From Kryptolebias marmoratus (lineage: Eukaryota; Chordata; Actinopteri; Cyprinodontiformes; Rivulidae): a DNA stretch of 64,000 bases. Below are positions 22,891-34,715 of the stretch, piece after piece. The notes under the pieces were generated by a model that saw only the letters and a program-made list of their open reading frames with translations, had not been told where the DNA came from and did no database searches. The stretch's first letter is position 1; each line of letters starts with the position of its first letter. Location of the stretch: positions 33,303,657 through 33,367,656 of the forward strand of contig NC_051430.1 of NCBI RefSeq assembly GCF_001649575.2, in the 5' to 3' direction. The position numbers were made by a program, and so were the translations under genes.

Positions 22891-23055
22891 CTCATTTGTG
22901 AAAGTTCAGTTAAATGTCACTTCGAAATAAAGCTTGAAAAAGGTAAGAAATTAGATTATTTTTTCATATTTTTCAGAGAATAACTGACAACGTACGTAAT
23001 TGGGGTATATTGTGATATATATCGTTATCGTGATATAGGATTTTTTTCCATATCT
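22891..23055. mobile_element. hAT-type element B, right-arm fragment
   Basis: Nearly identical to 12778-12925 (GTTCAGTTAAATGTCAC through GTGATATAGGATTTTT), but the terminal CGCCCAGCACTA is missing. Confidence 0.75.
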
Positions 23056-25120
23056 ACCTCCAAATATTCATTAGTTGTAGATGTACTGCAATGATTATGT
23101 TCTGAATCATTCACTGTCCAATAGATCATGAGATATTTTGCTAACCTACAGACCCATAAACACATAACAACACAGACATGGGCAAAAACACCAACGTTTG
23201 CCTTCAGGTGATAATTAGTCTCAGGACAAAAGGAGCCAATTTATTCCTAAATACTGAAGGCTTTTTCTTCATTCAGGCGAATCAAAATAAGAACATCACA
23301 ACAAAATTAAATAGTATGACTTATGAAAAAGGGCTACAGAATTCAAACAATATTTGCTAAGGTGCCATAGATGTTGTCTTCCTTTGTACAAACCTTTGTT
23401 CCACAACAGTTTCCTTGTACATAGTTACACGTCCACATTACTTTTTTACATTTTATCTGTTAGTTTACATCAGGAGGCCACAGTGTTCCACAACAAATGA
23501 GCCAAAAGTGTAGAAATAAAAGCAGAGGTCAGATCAGTAAATTATAAACCTAGATTTGTAAAATGGTGTTGATATGCAGCTGGTATGGAGCCAAACAAAT
23601 GTACCATATGTGGTTCTTTGCAGCTGTTCAGTCTTCTCATGAAAAAGGGTTCTTGGCTAACAGATTGCATTCAGATGGCAGTAAATACAGGTACGAATGG
23701 CCTCGATGTGCAATAAAAATGTTTTCCCTCAGATGGTTTGGACCTCTTTTATGTCTGAACAGTCCGTCCTGAGCCAAGTTGGAGGACCTACTAGTAAACT
23801 AGTGTGACCATACACAAGCTTGAGGTTAACAACAACAAAACAAATCCATTTATGTAATGAAATGGACCGATTAAAGACAATTAAACAGCAAGTCTTGGAA
23901 TTGTTCTGAAGATACAGCTTTTTTTTTGTTTGTCTTGTTTGTTTTCTTGGATAAAAGTTTGTTTTGCCTGGATTTTATTAATTAATCAAAATGGATTAGC
24001 AGGACGCCTTATGGGTGAATTTCTCTTTAGCTTATGATATGTTCTGATTGTTTTTGGACCCGCTGTGGTCTCTGTAAACTATAACTATAACTAAAATGGA
24101 ATTATATGCTTTAATTTTCCAAAGCTTTGGACTTATTAGTTTTCTAAAAAATACAGGAGGACTAACTTTAGGCTTCCATAATTCAGTGGTTAAATCTCAT
24201 CAGTGTTTTTCCCTTCTTTGTAACAGTTTGCTCTTTCTCTTTGTTCTAAAAATACAATATTACTGATAAATAATACTACATTTGTAGGATTTATTCAGAT
24301 GGTAGGAATGTTCCCAAGCAGTTCAAGGCTTATAACAAACTCTAGTCTACAGTCTTATTTGACTCATCAGCCTTCATATCTTCACCTGCCTAAAATTTCT
24401 CACATCCAGAGGCCAATTTTCAGTACGATGCAAAGATACTAAACTACTGGAGAGTAGAAACTGTTCATCTATCAGATGTTTAAAAAAAGTTGCTAAATGA
24501 CGAAGGTGGAGCAGCTCCACCTCCATTTTTAAAGAGGGGGTGCAAACTTGTGCTATCGCGCCCCATTTTTCAACTTAAATACAGATTATCAAACAAAAAA
24601 CTAACAAAAACATGTAGTGTTTTATTGATTCAAGTTTTACTTTCATAAATACAAACTACAAAGTTAATATTAAAGAGATCAGTTTGGTTTAAGGCTGGTT
24701 CAGGTAGCTACACCTGCAGAGCAACTCAGAGCTCATTGTAGCTGAGTATATTAACTAAATATGGCCTTCAAATAAACATTTTATAAATGTTTATATCATA
24801 TTTACATTGAGTAAATCATTGGTTAAAAAAAAAATCACAGATAACTAGTAGTATGCAGATAACTGCTCGTATAACTTTCAGTGCCCCTATTATTACATCC
24901 ACAGCTTTGCTCTCTCACTTTATTATATAATAATATAATCATGCGCCCATGCATGTTTGTGTCTTTTATTTGTTGATATGTCATTGATGGTGTTTTATGA
25001 TTTCATGGGTGAAAGTTATCCATAAGCTCCTTGATCTTTCTGCCTCTTCCTACAACTTATCTTTCTGTTTATTTTTTGTTTTTTTTTGCTTTGTGCAAAT
25101 AAACAAAAGACAAGGAAAGT
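23056..25120. other. Non-coding, mostly unique
   Basis: No gene. A 9-bp-arm palindrome AGGTGGAGCAGCTCCACCT is at about 24506-24524. Short frames such as 23178-23360 show no domain. Confidence 0.35.
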
Positions 25121-25510
25121 AGGCTGTCTCCGCTTTTTTCAGCTGGTGTGTTGATTCCTTCTTGCCCGATTTAGATCTGCACCTGAAACACAGTTTAACG
25201 CACCGCCTGGGGGACATCTGTGTGCGTGAAACCGGTTTGCCTTTTTTTTTTTTTTCCTACACCTGGCACTTTCTGGGCTCCGTAACTTTCAGATAGGAGG
25301 AAAAAGGAGGGGACACAAGTCAATAGTTGGCATGCGGCTCAGCCTAAAATGAAGCGGTAATAACATGGATCATAAAACGCTCCCTGCGTGCTGTGATGAG
25401 TGATGAGATGCATTAAAGCTGACAGGGTATTACCTGCCAGTAATTAGGTTTTGTCATGAATTGAATTATTTCAAGGCTGCCTATCTTGATAATCACCAAT
25501 TTGCTGCAGA

Positions 25511-25551
25511 GTGTGTGTTTGGGTGTGTGTGTGTGAGAGAGAGACACCCCC

Positions 25552-25642
<91 letters not shown>
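25511..25642. repeat. GT tract followed by long (CA)n
   Basis: GTGTGT-rich 25511-25535, GA tract, then about 44 CA units (25555-25642). The two halves are complementary. Frames of 63-111 codons across it are artefacts. Confidence 0.97.
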
Positions 25643-25644
<2 letters not shown>

Positions 25645-25893
25645 CTCTCTGCCCTTGCACCCTCACTTGCTGCGTTCCAGGCATGAATGGAAGATGGAGA
25701 CAGAGCGGCAGACGGAAACAGCTCTCTATACGTTACATGACCCCCGACCTTTCACCTCAGGCTCCGACGAGGAAGCACAGAAGAAGCCATGAGTAGTTTT
25801 ATGTGAGGTCCTTGGTTGTTGAGTTCCATCAGTGTCCTGGCTTTAAAACAACACCCCTTAAACTCTTAACGTAGGAAGTCACAGGACACGTAC

Positions 25894-26090
25894 CTTGAAG
25901 TGACGCCTGGAACAATCGGGTCCCGACTTCAGACTGTCCTCAGAGCTAGTTAAGTCCTGTCTTCTACAGGAAACAGTAGAAGAGTAGTTGTTACTCTTTG
26001 CTCTCTCCCTCCCCCCCGAAACTGTGCATCTCTTTAGTTTTCTGACAGAGAAAAGCGGCACGGTGTCGAGCCTCCTCTTCTATTTAAGCC
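25894..26090 (-). promoter_or_regulatory. Candidate TATA-driven alternative first exon of lmo3
   Basis: On the minus strand, GGCTTAAATAG (26081-26091) is a TATA-like box. About 160 bases after the start site expected near 26055 comes a strong donor, CTTCAAG then GTACGT, at 25894/25893. The intervening sequence is repeat-free and unlike nearby transposons. Together this fits a small non-coding first exon about 14 kb upstream of the lmo3 coding exon. The motifs are seen; the exon is inferred. No transcript evidence is available here. Confidence 0.3.
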
Positions 26091-26560
26091 CTGTTACCCG
26101 GTCCCCAGTCGGCAGCACACTCCAGCTCATCCAAGAAGCTGACAAGCACCGTTAGGGGAAGGCAGCACATGTTGCTCTAATGGACCTCATTAAGCACTAC
26201 TTACAGATGTTCTCTTAACATAATTGATCTGCAGCGAGTTGAGAGGACGGCAACCTATTCCCTAGCCCCCAATTATGGCCCGGTAATTAGATCCCCAACC
26301 TCCTGTTCTCCACATTCACCCTTCTAACATTCCGAAATATCAAAGTATCTCTTTCTCTCAAAGCGACCGCACCCCCTCCTTCCACCATCTCACCTCCGTG
26401 TCTCCTCCCTCCCTCCCCCCCTCCCCCAAACTACTATTGACAGTCAGATGTGCTGGTCTTTGTAGTGCAGCCAGACTTAGCAGCAGCTCAGCTCAGTCAG
26501 ACTGACAGAGCTCACTCACTTCTCTGAGCCTTTTTTTTTTCCTCCACTGGGACACAAACA
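26091..26560. promoter_or_regulatory. Repeat-poor candidate regulatory block
   Basis: Homeodomain-type ACATAATTGATCTG, CCAATTATGGCC and GGTAATTAGATC lie within 26215-26295, followed by a C-rich tract. A candidate conserved non-coding element upstream of lmo3; conservation not tested. Confidence 0.35.
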
Positions 26561-26839
26561 CACACAGAGTGAGTGACACCGATGGAAGCAGTTAGAAAAA
26601 AAAGACTCAGTTAGCACGTTTCATGAAGACTGGCAATAAAAATACCCGCCAGGAGAGATTCTGCAGCAGGCTCTTTTATTATAAATAAGTCCTCTGATGG
26701 AAATCTTTTTAACAGAAAAATGTGGATGGATGGTGGGGGTATGGGGAAGTGATAAGGGAAACTAACAGGTCAGCATTTATGATGCCAATTAGGGCCAGCC
26801 CCGTCACATATCTAATAAAATTCTTAGCCACGTTTCTCG

Positions 26840-27270
26840 CCAGAGTTTTTGACTAAGATTATCTTACACTTAGAAATGACAGTTGTAATAGTTTTGGTCA
26901 AACTTTGAAAATAATTTTCTATGCATTCTCATGCCATATCATGAGGCGTCTGTGTTGTGAATGCCTCTCAGCTTCTATAACATCCCATATTTTAACTCAG
27001 CATCTGTAAAACTGACCATTTTTGTTTTGGTTAATATCAATTGGCTGCGGCAGCTGTCTTGAATTGTGTTGACTGCTCCCACAGTATTGAGCAATATTTT
27101 CAGTAGCTCTAAATATATAGAATTTGCAGCTCATTTCTGAGGACAAACGGAGAATATCAGGTCAAATATATCTCAGAATAAATATACAAACACCTAAACC
27201 TTCTTGTTAATTAATGAGGAAACAGTAGAGAGTTTTGATGAAACGCTTTTCAGAGTTATTCCCCAATTAA
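26840..27270 (+). repeat. AGGAATGC repeat copy lacking the head
   Basis: CAGAGTTTTTGACTAAGAT, GTTTTGGTCAAACTTTG, GAATGCCTCTCAGCTTC and CAATTGGCTGCGGCAGC in the family order. Confidence 0.7.
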
Positions 27271-28725
27271 ATTAAACAACCTGCCTTGTAGACCCCGTTT
27301 TTACTACTTTATGAAAACTCTCAAAATATTTTGGTCATGATATCCTTAATATAGTTAATTATTCTCATCGGATGCGTATTTTTCCTACTGCTCCTTAGAC
27401 TGCCCTCAATTATGAAAGCGTGTTGCTGTCACAGAAGAAAATACATTTTTGAACACTATCACATTATAACATGACAATTATATTGTACAAATGTGATAAT
27501 ATGTTGTACAAACATCATGCATCCATCTTCCACCACTTATCCGCGGTCGGGTTGTGAGGGATACATATTCCCTTGGGCGAATTCTAAATACAAAAAATAA
27601 CAGTATTTGACTCTTTATTTTCGGACAATTTAGTTTTTTGTGAAACTTTTTCACCCTCATCACTAGAACAGAAAATTGCCTGACATTTTTTGTGAAGGCA
27701 GCGATACAGTGGATTGCTCCTCTTCGTCAGTTTCTTCTCCTGAAACACAAATATTACCAGATCTCAGCAGACGGTAAATATTTCACACCAACTGTGTGTA
27801 AAAATTGGACTCTTCTTGACCTAGCAGGAGTTCTTAATAAACTAAAAACTAATCGGTGTGAAAGAATGCTACATTAACTAATATTAAACCTCTACAGATT
27901 TGCATGACACGGTTTAGTTTATTGCTGTTTTATCAATCAAACAACATCACTCTGCTAATTTATGTTTGCAGTGCATAGATCGTTATATGCTGCTGAATGT
28001 ATTTGTAGTCAGACTAAAAGTTTACTCAGCTCCAAGCAAACTGACTGGACTATGTCTTTACTGTTTTTATATTATAAAAAATATTCTTGTTAGACTGGCA
28101 AAGATAGTACAGCATACATAAAATCCTGCATTAGTAATTTTTAAGGACAGGAAAAAGGATTAACTGTACTTTAATTGAATTTTTCTGTTCAAATCCTAAC
28201 TAAATGTTTTGCAGTAAGATCTGGCTATTTTAATCATTTCCTTGTGTCTCTGCTTCCTTTTCCTTCCTTTCTTATTCTCTCTTATGTTCACACTCTATTG
28301 CGCTTATTTGCTATTTGAAGCAACTATTAGTGTTTTAACACCACAGGAAAGAGGCTTCATTGAAATGCAATGGAAACTGCACAGAAGAGGCAAAGTTAAC
28401 TAATGGGCTCAAATTTTCAAACGAATGCAAGATTAAAGTCAATTGAATCTCCCATTGGGTTTTGAGTGAAAGCCTTTGAAAAGCAGCGCCACAGTAGGTT
28501 TCAGAGATGAAAAATAGGGCTTGTTCTAAAATATTAATAACATTTTATACCCTCATTATGGCAAGCAGTAACATTTGTTCAGAAACTATGTTGTGTCTTT
28601 ACCTTGGGGTGGTTCATATACTGCAGATATAGGACAGAAAGGTGGGGTTCACATGTTGTACCTTTCCTGCTTGAGTGAAAGAAAAGGCATTCCCTGACAA
28701 ATAAGACAAAGAAAGTTAAAGGGCC
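27271..28725. other. Non-coding, AT-rich, nothing recognised
   Basis: No gene or repeat family identified. Confidence 0.35.
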
Positions 28726-28729
28726 TAAC

Positions 28730-28985
28730 ATTCCTTGAAGAAATGCGTGTTGCTAGCCGCCTTTCAGGCGAGAGTTTTAGACTAAGATCAGATTCTGTTG
28801 AGAAATGATGTAGCAGGTTGGTCAAACCTTGAAAGAAGCGTTATTTACAATCTCACGCAATATTGCAATATGTCACGCTTAGATTAAGTGTTGTGAATGA
28901 CTCTCAGCTACTGTAACATTAAATTACAGCACAAAACCTGTGAAATTGGCCAAGTTACAGATATGATAGTTTTCTAAGGTCAAGA
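28730..28985 (+). repeat. AGGAATGC repeat copy, 5' two thirds
   Basis: CATTCCTTGAAGAAATGCG, GTTTTAGACTAAGATC and GTGAATGACTCTCAGCTAC in order. It stops where the GC-rich retroelement fragment starts. Confidence 0.75.
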
Positions 28986-30110
28986 GGGCAGCGGGCGTAG
29001 ACCAAGCAGGCGAGATGAGGGCGTCGTTTAGGACCTTCGGCGGAGCAGACTGGAGTAAGGCGTCCACCTGGACCCTTAGCGGAACATACTGGAGTGAGAC
29101 GTCCACCCGGAGCAGAGCAAGGCGTCCAACTGGACTCTCGGTGAAACCCAGGAGGGGAAGCTGAGGCGGCTGCGCCACCGACCCCAACTGGCTGACGTTG
29201 GGGCGTCGCCACCGACCCCCACAGAGACACTGGATGGTGAAGCGGCCTGGCGAGGAATGTCGACGACTTCGACCCCCTCTGGAGTGGCCTGGAGAGGAAC
29301 GTCAACAACCTCGACCCCCTCTGGAGCAGCCTGGCGAGGAGACTTGGCAGAAGCTGGAAGCTCTGAGGAGACTGTGGTGGCGTGGGACTGCGAGACCAGC
29401 GCTAGAGGATCTGAGGGCTCTGCAGAGGGCGCTGGAGGCACCGAGGGCTCTGCAGAGGGCGCTGGAGGGACTAAAGGCGGTCCGACTAGCTCCAGAGTAG
29501 CTTCAGACACTTTCAAGTTGAGTTCAATCGTTTTTTCTAGACCAGATAGTGTGACTCTAACATGTGAGTGAAGTTGGCAGAATTCGGGGATACAAAGAAG
29601 TCCGGGAGTGGAGCAGATTATTTTGTTCATGAGTGTAAGTGCGGTCTTTCGGTGAACAGGATCTGAATGATTGCAAACTGAGGATTGAAGTCTCATGATT
29701 TGTGCGGAGATGGCCTGGAGCTCTGTTGGGGACATGGGAGTGGCCTCGAGGACTGGCAGCAGCTCGGCCCGACCCACCGGAGAGGCTGTGGTGGCGGCGC
29801 TCCGATCCACCGGAGAGGCTGCTGGGATTGGTGGGGATGTGGAGGTTGCTGCAGCCGGTGCCCTCCCTCGGCGACGGTGGCCACGGGATCAGGGGAGAAC
29901 CACTGCAGAAGACCAGGGACCATCCAGGGAGGCGAGCGGGTGCTCCTCCCGCATCCTGGCCTTCTCCCCCGCAGACAGTGTGTGTGCAGACACTCACGTG
30001 CAGCGCTTCCTCCTTCTCTGTCAGTCTTTGGAGGATAGAAATGTGTCAAACATCATCTTAGAGGCTGAGACAAAGAGCAGCAGACCCACAGAAGAGTGAC
30101 AGGAGGAAAA
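28986..30110 (-). mobile_element. Retroelement gag-like fragment (tentative)
   Basis: GC-rich island of foreign composition within AT-rich DNA. The minus frame 29076-29810 (244 codons) has tandem peptides VPPAPSAEPS (twice) and EGVEVVD (twice), Pro/Ser-rich. An overlapping minus frame 29557-29997 suggests a frameshift. No zinc knuckle, protease or polymerase is seen. It could be a 5' gag-like part of an LTR element or another low-complexity transposon ORF; the antisense frames are shadows. Confidence 0.4.
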
Positions 30111-30905
30111 TCTGAAAACTCCTCCTTTGTCTGTAATGGGCTAGAAGTCATTAAAAACATTACTGTCGGCCTAATTAAGACGGGACATCTGGTTCTTCCT
30201 CACAGAATGGATCGCAGCAGAGTACAAATAACTCCTTGATGACAAGTTGAGAGGTGTCATACATCTCACTGATCGTCAATCAACATGGGACTCATGGAGC
30301 TCTTTCATCATTAATGAGCAAATGCTTTGTTTTTGTAGCATGACAAAAAAAAATCATTTAGATGAATAAAATTAAATAATTTAGTTGTTTATGTCTGTTC
30401 TAGTACTGATCAATCTTTCTTTCATATTGCTGCCAATTAGTTGGAATAAACCTTCCAGTCTTTTAAGATACTTCCTGATAAGTGGTTGAAAGGTTTGCTA
30501 GAATCATCTGTGCTGTATTTAGCTATTGAGATTTCAATAATTGATTTTACCTTTACAGTTTAAATAAGGCCTGATACGTAATGTATTAAGGAGTTAGGTG
30601 AACAATTAAAACAAAATTATCAGCTGTAAAATTGAATTAGTTATTCAGTTCTGTTAATTTATTTTGTTTTATTTATATTTATTTTACTGTATACATTAAA
30701 AAAGTCAATTTAGGTCAGACTCAACTTTAGTTATGATACAATACACGTACATACAGTGCATTATGGAATGCCAAGTCATAAAAAATATCTAAGGAAGCCA
30801 GCAGATTGCATGAAATCTTCATTTCGCTCCCATCATGAACAGCACAAAGATGACAGTGGAAATGAATGATTCCATTTTACGGGACGAAACCTCATGTCAT
30901 AATTA
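30111..30905. other. Non-coding, AT-rich, nothing recognised
   Basis: No gene or repeat identified. Confidence 0.35.
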
Positions 30906-30909
30906 ATAG

Positions 30910-31210
30910 CATACTTGCCAACCGTCCCGCATTTAGCCTCCCCCCGTCCCTTGTCCCGCATCACCCTGTGCGGGGCAGCCAAAAGTCCCGCATTTGGCCC
31001 TCACACGCCACACTTTGTATTTCTCAAGCAAAAAAACCACACACGCACGGCCTTTTTGTTACTTTAACGCTATATTTAGCGAGTTTTCAGACCCCTGTAG
31101 CATTTTTTAAAGCGACTAGCGACAAATCTAGTGACTTTGGCGGCTAAATGTGAGAAAGCACTCATTCTGCAGCGTACCATAAGCCCCGCCCACTTCCCCA
31201 AGCACTGACA
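30910..31210. mobile_element. Possible DNA transposon fragment
   Basis: Begins ATACTTGCCAACCGTCCCGC with repeated GTCCCGCATTT words, a vocabulary common in fish DNA elements. The far end was not found. A 93-codon frame here has no domain. Confidence 0.3.
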
Positions 31211-31794
31211 GCTGTCAATCTCTCAGCAGAGAGGAGACCTGCTCATCTGATGACAGAGAGCTAAAGATGGAGAGGCAGAAAGATAAAGATGCAGAAAGAT
31301 AAAGATGTAGCCATGAAAGATGAAAGCTTTTCAAGAGGAGGACTGGAAATGTTCAGGTTAGCTAAAGCTGCTAATACTAATAAATAATAAGTTCCAGCTG
31401 TTTACTGATCAGTATTTACAACCTAACAGCTGAGAGGATGGAGAGGAAGATCCAAACTTGAGAGCCCTGATCTGAAGCAACTATGATATACGCTGGTGTA
31501 GATTCTCAGTCATCCAGGCCATGGTAACAATTCAAAAAAGGTTAAAAAACAAAAACAACTGGACTTTTATTCTGTACAGAATAGTTTTAGGGTTAACATA
31601 ACAGTTTTAACAAATATGTAAAAAATACATTTTTATAAAAGTTACCTAATGCAGCTTTAAGGGCACCACAGACTAGATTTTCTGTCAGTTCTATGATCTT
31701 AAATGATTTTATTGTTATTTTTGTTTTGTTTCTATGATTCTTGGGATGTATCACTTCGAAATGTATGAATATAAAGTGCTCTATAAATTAAATG

Positions 31795-31796
<2 letters not shown>

Positions 31797-31829
<33 letters not shown>
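31797..31829. repeat. (AAT)n microsatellite
   Basis: About 11 AAT/ATA units. Confidence 0.95.
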
Positions 31830-31833
<4 letters not shown>

Positions 31834-32650
31834 AAACTGTGATTGATGGATAAATTTGGTCTGGTACCCCTCTAATGAGAGCTTAAGCAGTGATAAAAGT
31901 AATTCATCATACATTGAATGTATATCTCCAACTCATTAACATTTGGAGTCAGCCTAAAGTTAATGAGCTCTTATTAAACTCTTATAGTCAACATAATTTA
32001 TGAAGAATGTATAATAAGAAGGTAAGTGCAAGTCAAGTGTTTTCCTTCCAGGCCTTTAACTGCTTTGTGAATTTGACACTGAGGCAGAGCAGATGTGAGC
32101 AAATGGTGAGCAAAAATCAGGTGCTGTGCAGTCTTAGTGAATGTGGACCTCAGTTTTATAATTAACATTCACCTCATTCGACCCAACAGGCTTACCCAGT
32201 CACAACCCCCACAGCACCTGTAGGGCCTTAAGCTGCTTTCTGTTTACTGCCTATAAGCAAATGTCATTATGGTTCTCGTCTCAAGATAAACATCACTATT
32301 TGGCTCCCAGAATTCCCACTACCAGAAAGTAGGTCAAGGGTAGAATTCCAAAATCTTCCACCACTTCCATAACTGACGACTAACCCAGCAGAGTAAAAAA
32401 AAAACCAAAAAAACATACAGTGATTGGTCACAGTTCTCACTCTGCTCTGGCTCAAGTTAAAGTACACGAACATCAAAGGAAATGATGAGAATGTCTGTTT
32501 TCCTGCCAGTCTGTATGCATTTTAAGATTCAATGCCTTTTCTTTCTGGTGAACAATTCAGCACCACAACGAAAGTCAGCAGATCTTATGACAAAAAGCAA
32601 TCTGCAGTAAACGTGTTGCTCTCTGTATCTTCTTTAAATCCCTTCTTTAA
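31830..32650. other. Non-coding, nothing recognised
   Basis: No gene or repeat identified. Confidence 0.35.
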
Positions 32651-32654
32651 TTAA

Positions 32655-33140
32655 TGACTTAGCATTCCTTGAAGCAATGCATATCACCCACCTCCTTTAA
32701 TACTAGAGTTTTTGACTAAAACCACTCCATGTTGAGAAGCGACTAAGTTAAAGCCGTTTTGATCAAACCTTGCAATATTTCGCGATCAGATATTTGTAAA
32801 ACCGTGGTAGCCATCTTAAATGCAGGTGTCTTAGAAGGTTAATCCTCTCCATTGATTACTCTTTGAAAATATCATTAAAATCTGTCCAGTGTTTTGTGAG
32901 ATATTTTGCTAACAGACAGAGTTGACACCAACAGTTATTGTCAAAGTTTTTAGCAAAAAAAATTACAGTGTCAGCTTCTACCACATCACATTTTAGATCA
33001 ATATCTTTTAAAATTGGTTATTTTAGTCTTTTTTCATGTTCTATAAGGTCAATTGGCTGTGGTGGCCATCTTGAATTAGGCTGACTCCAAAATTTAATCA
33101 ACTGAAGAGGTACATCCAAGGTTTCAATAGAATCGATATG
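32655..33140 (+). repeat. AGGAATGC repeat, tandemly rearranged copy
   Basis: Head (CATTCCTTGAAGCAATGC), a shortened middle, the tail (TGAGATATTTTGCTAACAGAC) and then the middle again (CAATTGGCTGTGGTGGCC, CTTGAATTAGGCTGACTCC). The module order shows two truncated units head to tail. Confidence 0.8.
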
Positions 33141-33530
33141 ATTGTTGATGATAACATTACAAACAAACACACACACACAAAAAAAATAAATTTGCCATTT
33201 CACTTTTGGTTGATAATGAAAGCTTATGTTGTCTACTTGGCTGTATCGTTATAATCAAGCAACCCTACCCCCCTAACTAGCCTCACATGATTCTGACACA
33301 ATGTCTGGCTAATCCTGCACCCAGCTTTGGGATATAGAATCCACACAGTCAAATGAGCAAACAAAGAAGCTTAAGTCCTCGATGCTGGATTAAGGAAATG
33401 TAGGCATAATCATGGCCTATAGATATTCAGTCAGTGAAGAGGCTGGTTTTGGGCAACTCAAGACACTGCAGACAATATTAATACTGTCTGTGCCCAGCCA
33501 AACTCAGTCCATCTATGAGGACCTTAGTCC
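33141..33530. other. Non-coding, nothing recognised
   Basis: No gene or repeat identified. Confidence 0.35.
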
Positions 33531-33537
33531 TTTCTTT

Positions 33538-33852
33538 TCAACTTGAGATGGAGTAAACATCAGTTAATATAGGGTGAGAAGCTCGGTCATCCGGGAGCCG
33601 CTGCTCCTCCATGTCGAGAGGAGCCAGTTGAGGTGGCTCGGGCATCTGGTGAGGACGCCTCCCTGGTGACGTCCCACCGGGAGGAGGCCCAGAGGAAGAC
33701 CCAGGACACGCTGGAGGGACTGGGAACGCCTTGGGATTCCCCCGGAGGAGCTGGCCCAAGTGGCTGGGGAGAGGGAAGTCTGGGTCTCCCTGCTTAGGCT
33801 GCTGCCCCCACGACCCGACCCCGGATAAGAGGAAGAGGATGGATGGATGGAT
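33538..33852 (+). mobile_element. RTE-type LINE 3' end (Rex3-like), well preserved
   Basis: CCAGTTGAGGTGGCTCGGG, CTTGGGATTCCCCCGG, GGAGAGGGAAGTCTGGG and GACCCGACCCCGGATAAG, then (GGAT)n: the least-decayed RTE tail here. Confidence 0.8.
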
Positions 33853-34505
33853 GGCTATAAGTCTTTAATTTCTTAACATCAGATGAAACTCTGTAGTGAA
33901 AAGCAGAGAGCGATAGGACTTTAATCAGTTTTTAGTTACCAGGTACCTGCCATTGTTATCTTCTCTGTTCCTGTTCCCGTCCTTGTTCCTTGGTCATCAT
34001 TCCGTTTTTTTACGAAGCTAATAAAACTTTTTGTTTGTTCTTTTGTGGCCTTTGTGGTCTGATTTTTGGGTCTTTAAAGTGTGTTGTGTGCAAAGTGTCA
34101 CAGATTTCCAAGTCCAAGTAAAACACGTGATATGAATGTTATTTTTTTGCAAAAACCAAATAAACAGTTTAGAGTTTTGATCTGGTGACAAAGCTTTATC
34201 AAACTCTGGTCGAAAACAAAGACTTTAGAAAGTAGTGGAATAAGGTTAGCAATTGCACATGTCTATGCCCTATATTCTCCTCAAAATCAAAGCCGAGAAA
34301 TGGTACCTAAGTGTTTTGTAATAGGGAAACAAACTTTAGGATAAACCATTCTACTGCTAAACTCCTACCACCAGCCTTGGTCAGCTATCATTACATGTCT
34401 TCCATGTGCAAATCATGCATGGTTAAGAAGATCCAAATAAAGAAGAAGATCATTTTTAAAACAGTTGTTTACTCTGATTGGAGCCAGTAGGACCTAAACT
34501 GACCT
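33853..34505. other. Non-coding, nothing firm
   Basis: CTAATAAAACTTTTTG near 34018 with following text could be an LTR or retroposed 3' end. Otherwise unannotated. Confidence 0.3.
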
Positions 34506-34511
34506 AAACAA

Positions 34512-34715
34512 TTCAAAGCCTATCATTCTTTGAAGGAATGTCTACTGCCTACTGCTTTTCATGAAAGAGTATTAAACTAAGATCTTATGTTAAAAATGTG
34601 ACTCCAAAAGGTAATCAGTTGTCGATGTCCATCCAGTGACTATCTTCTAAAATTTAAATTTTAATTAGCTTTGAGGTTCATTAAATATTTTGGAAAATAC
34701 ACTACTTTAATGTCT
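34512..34715 (+). repeat. AGGAATGC repeat fragment
   Basis: AAGCCTATCATTCTTTGAAGG, GTATTAAACTAAGATC and GATGTCCATCCAGTG in family order, internally deleted. Confidence 0.6.

Noticed and set aside
21852..22895. 347-codon minus frame
   Set aside because: It consists almost entirely of N and a CA microsatellite.
25413..25796. Several frames of 63-111 codons rich in CV or TH repeats
   Set aside because: Translations of the (CA)n tract.
29198..30099. Overlapping plus frames in the GC-rich block
   Set aside because: Antisense shadows of the retroelement-like minus frame.
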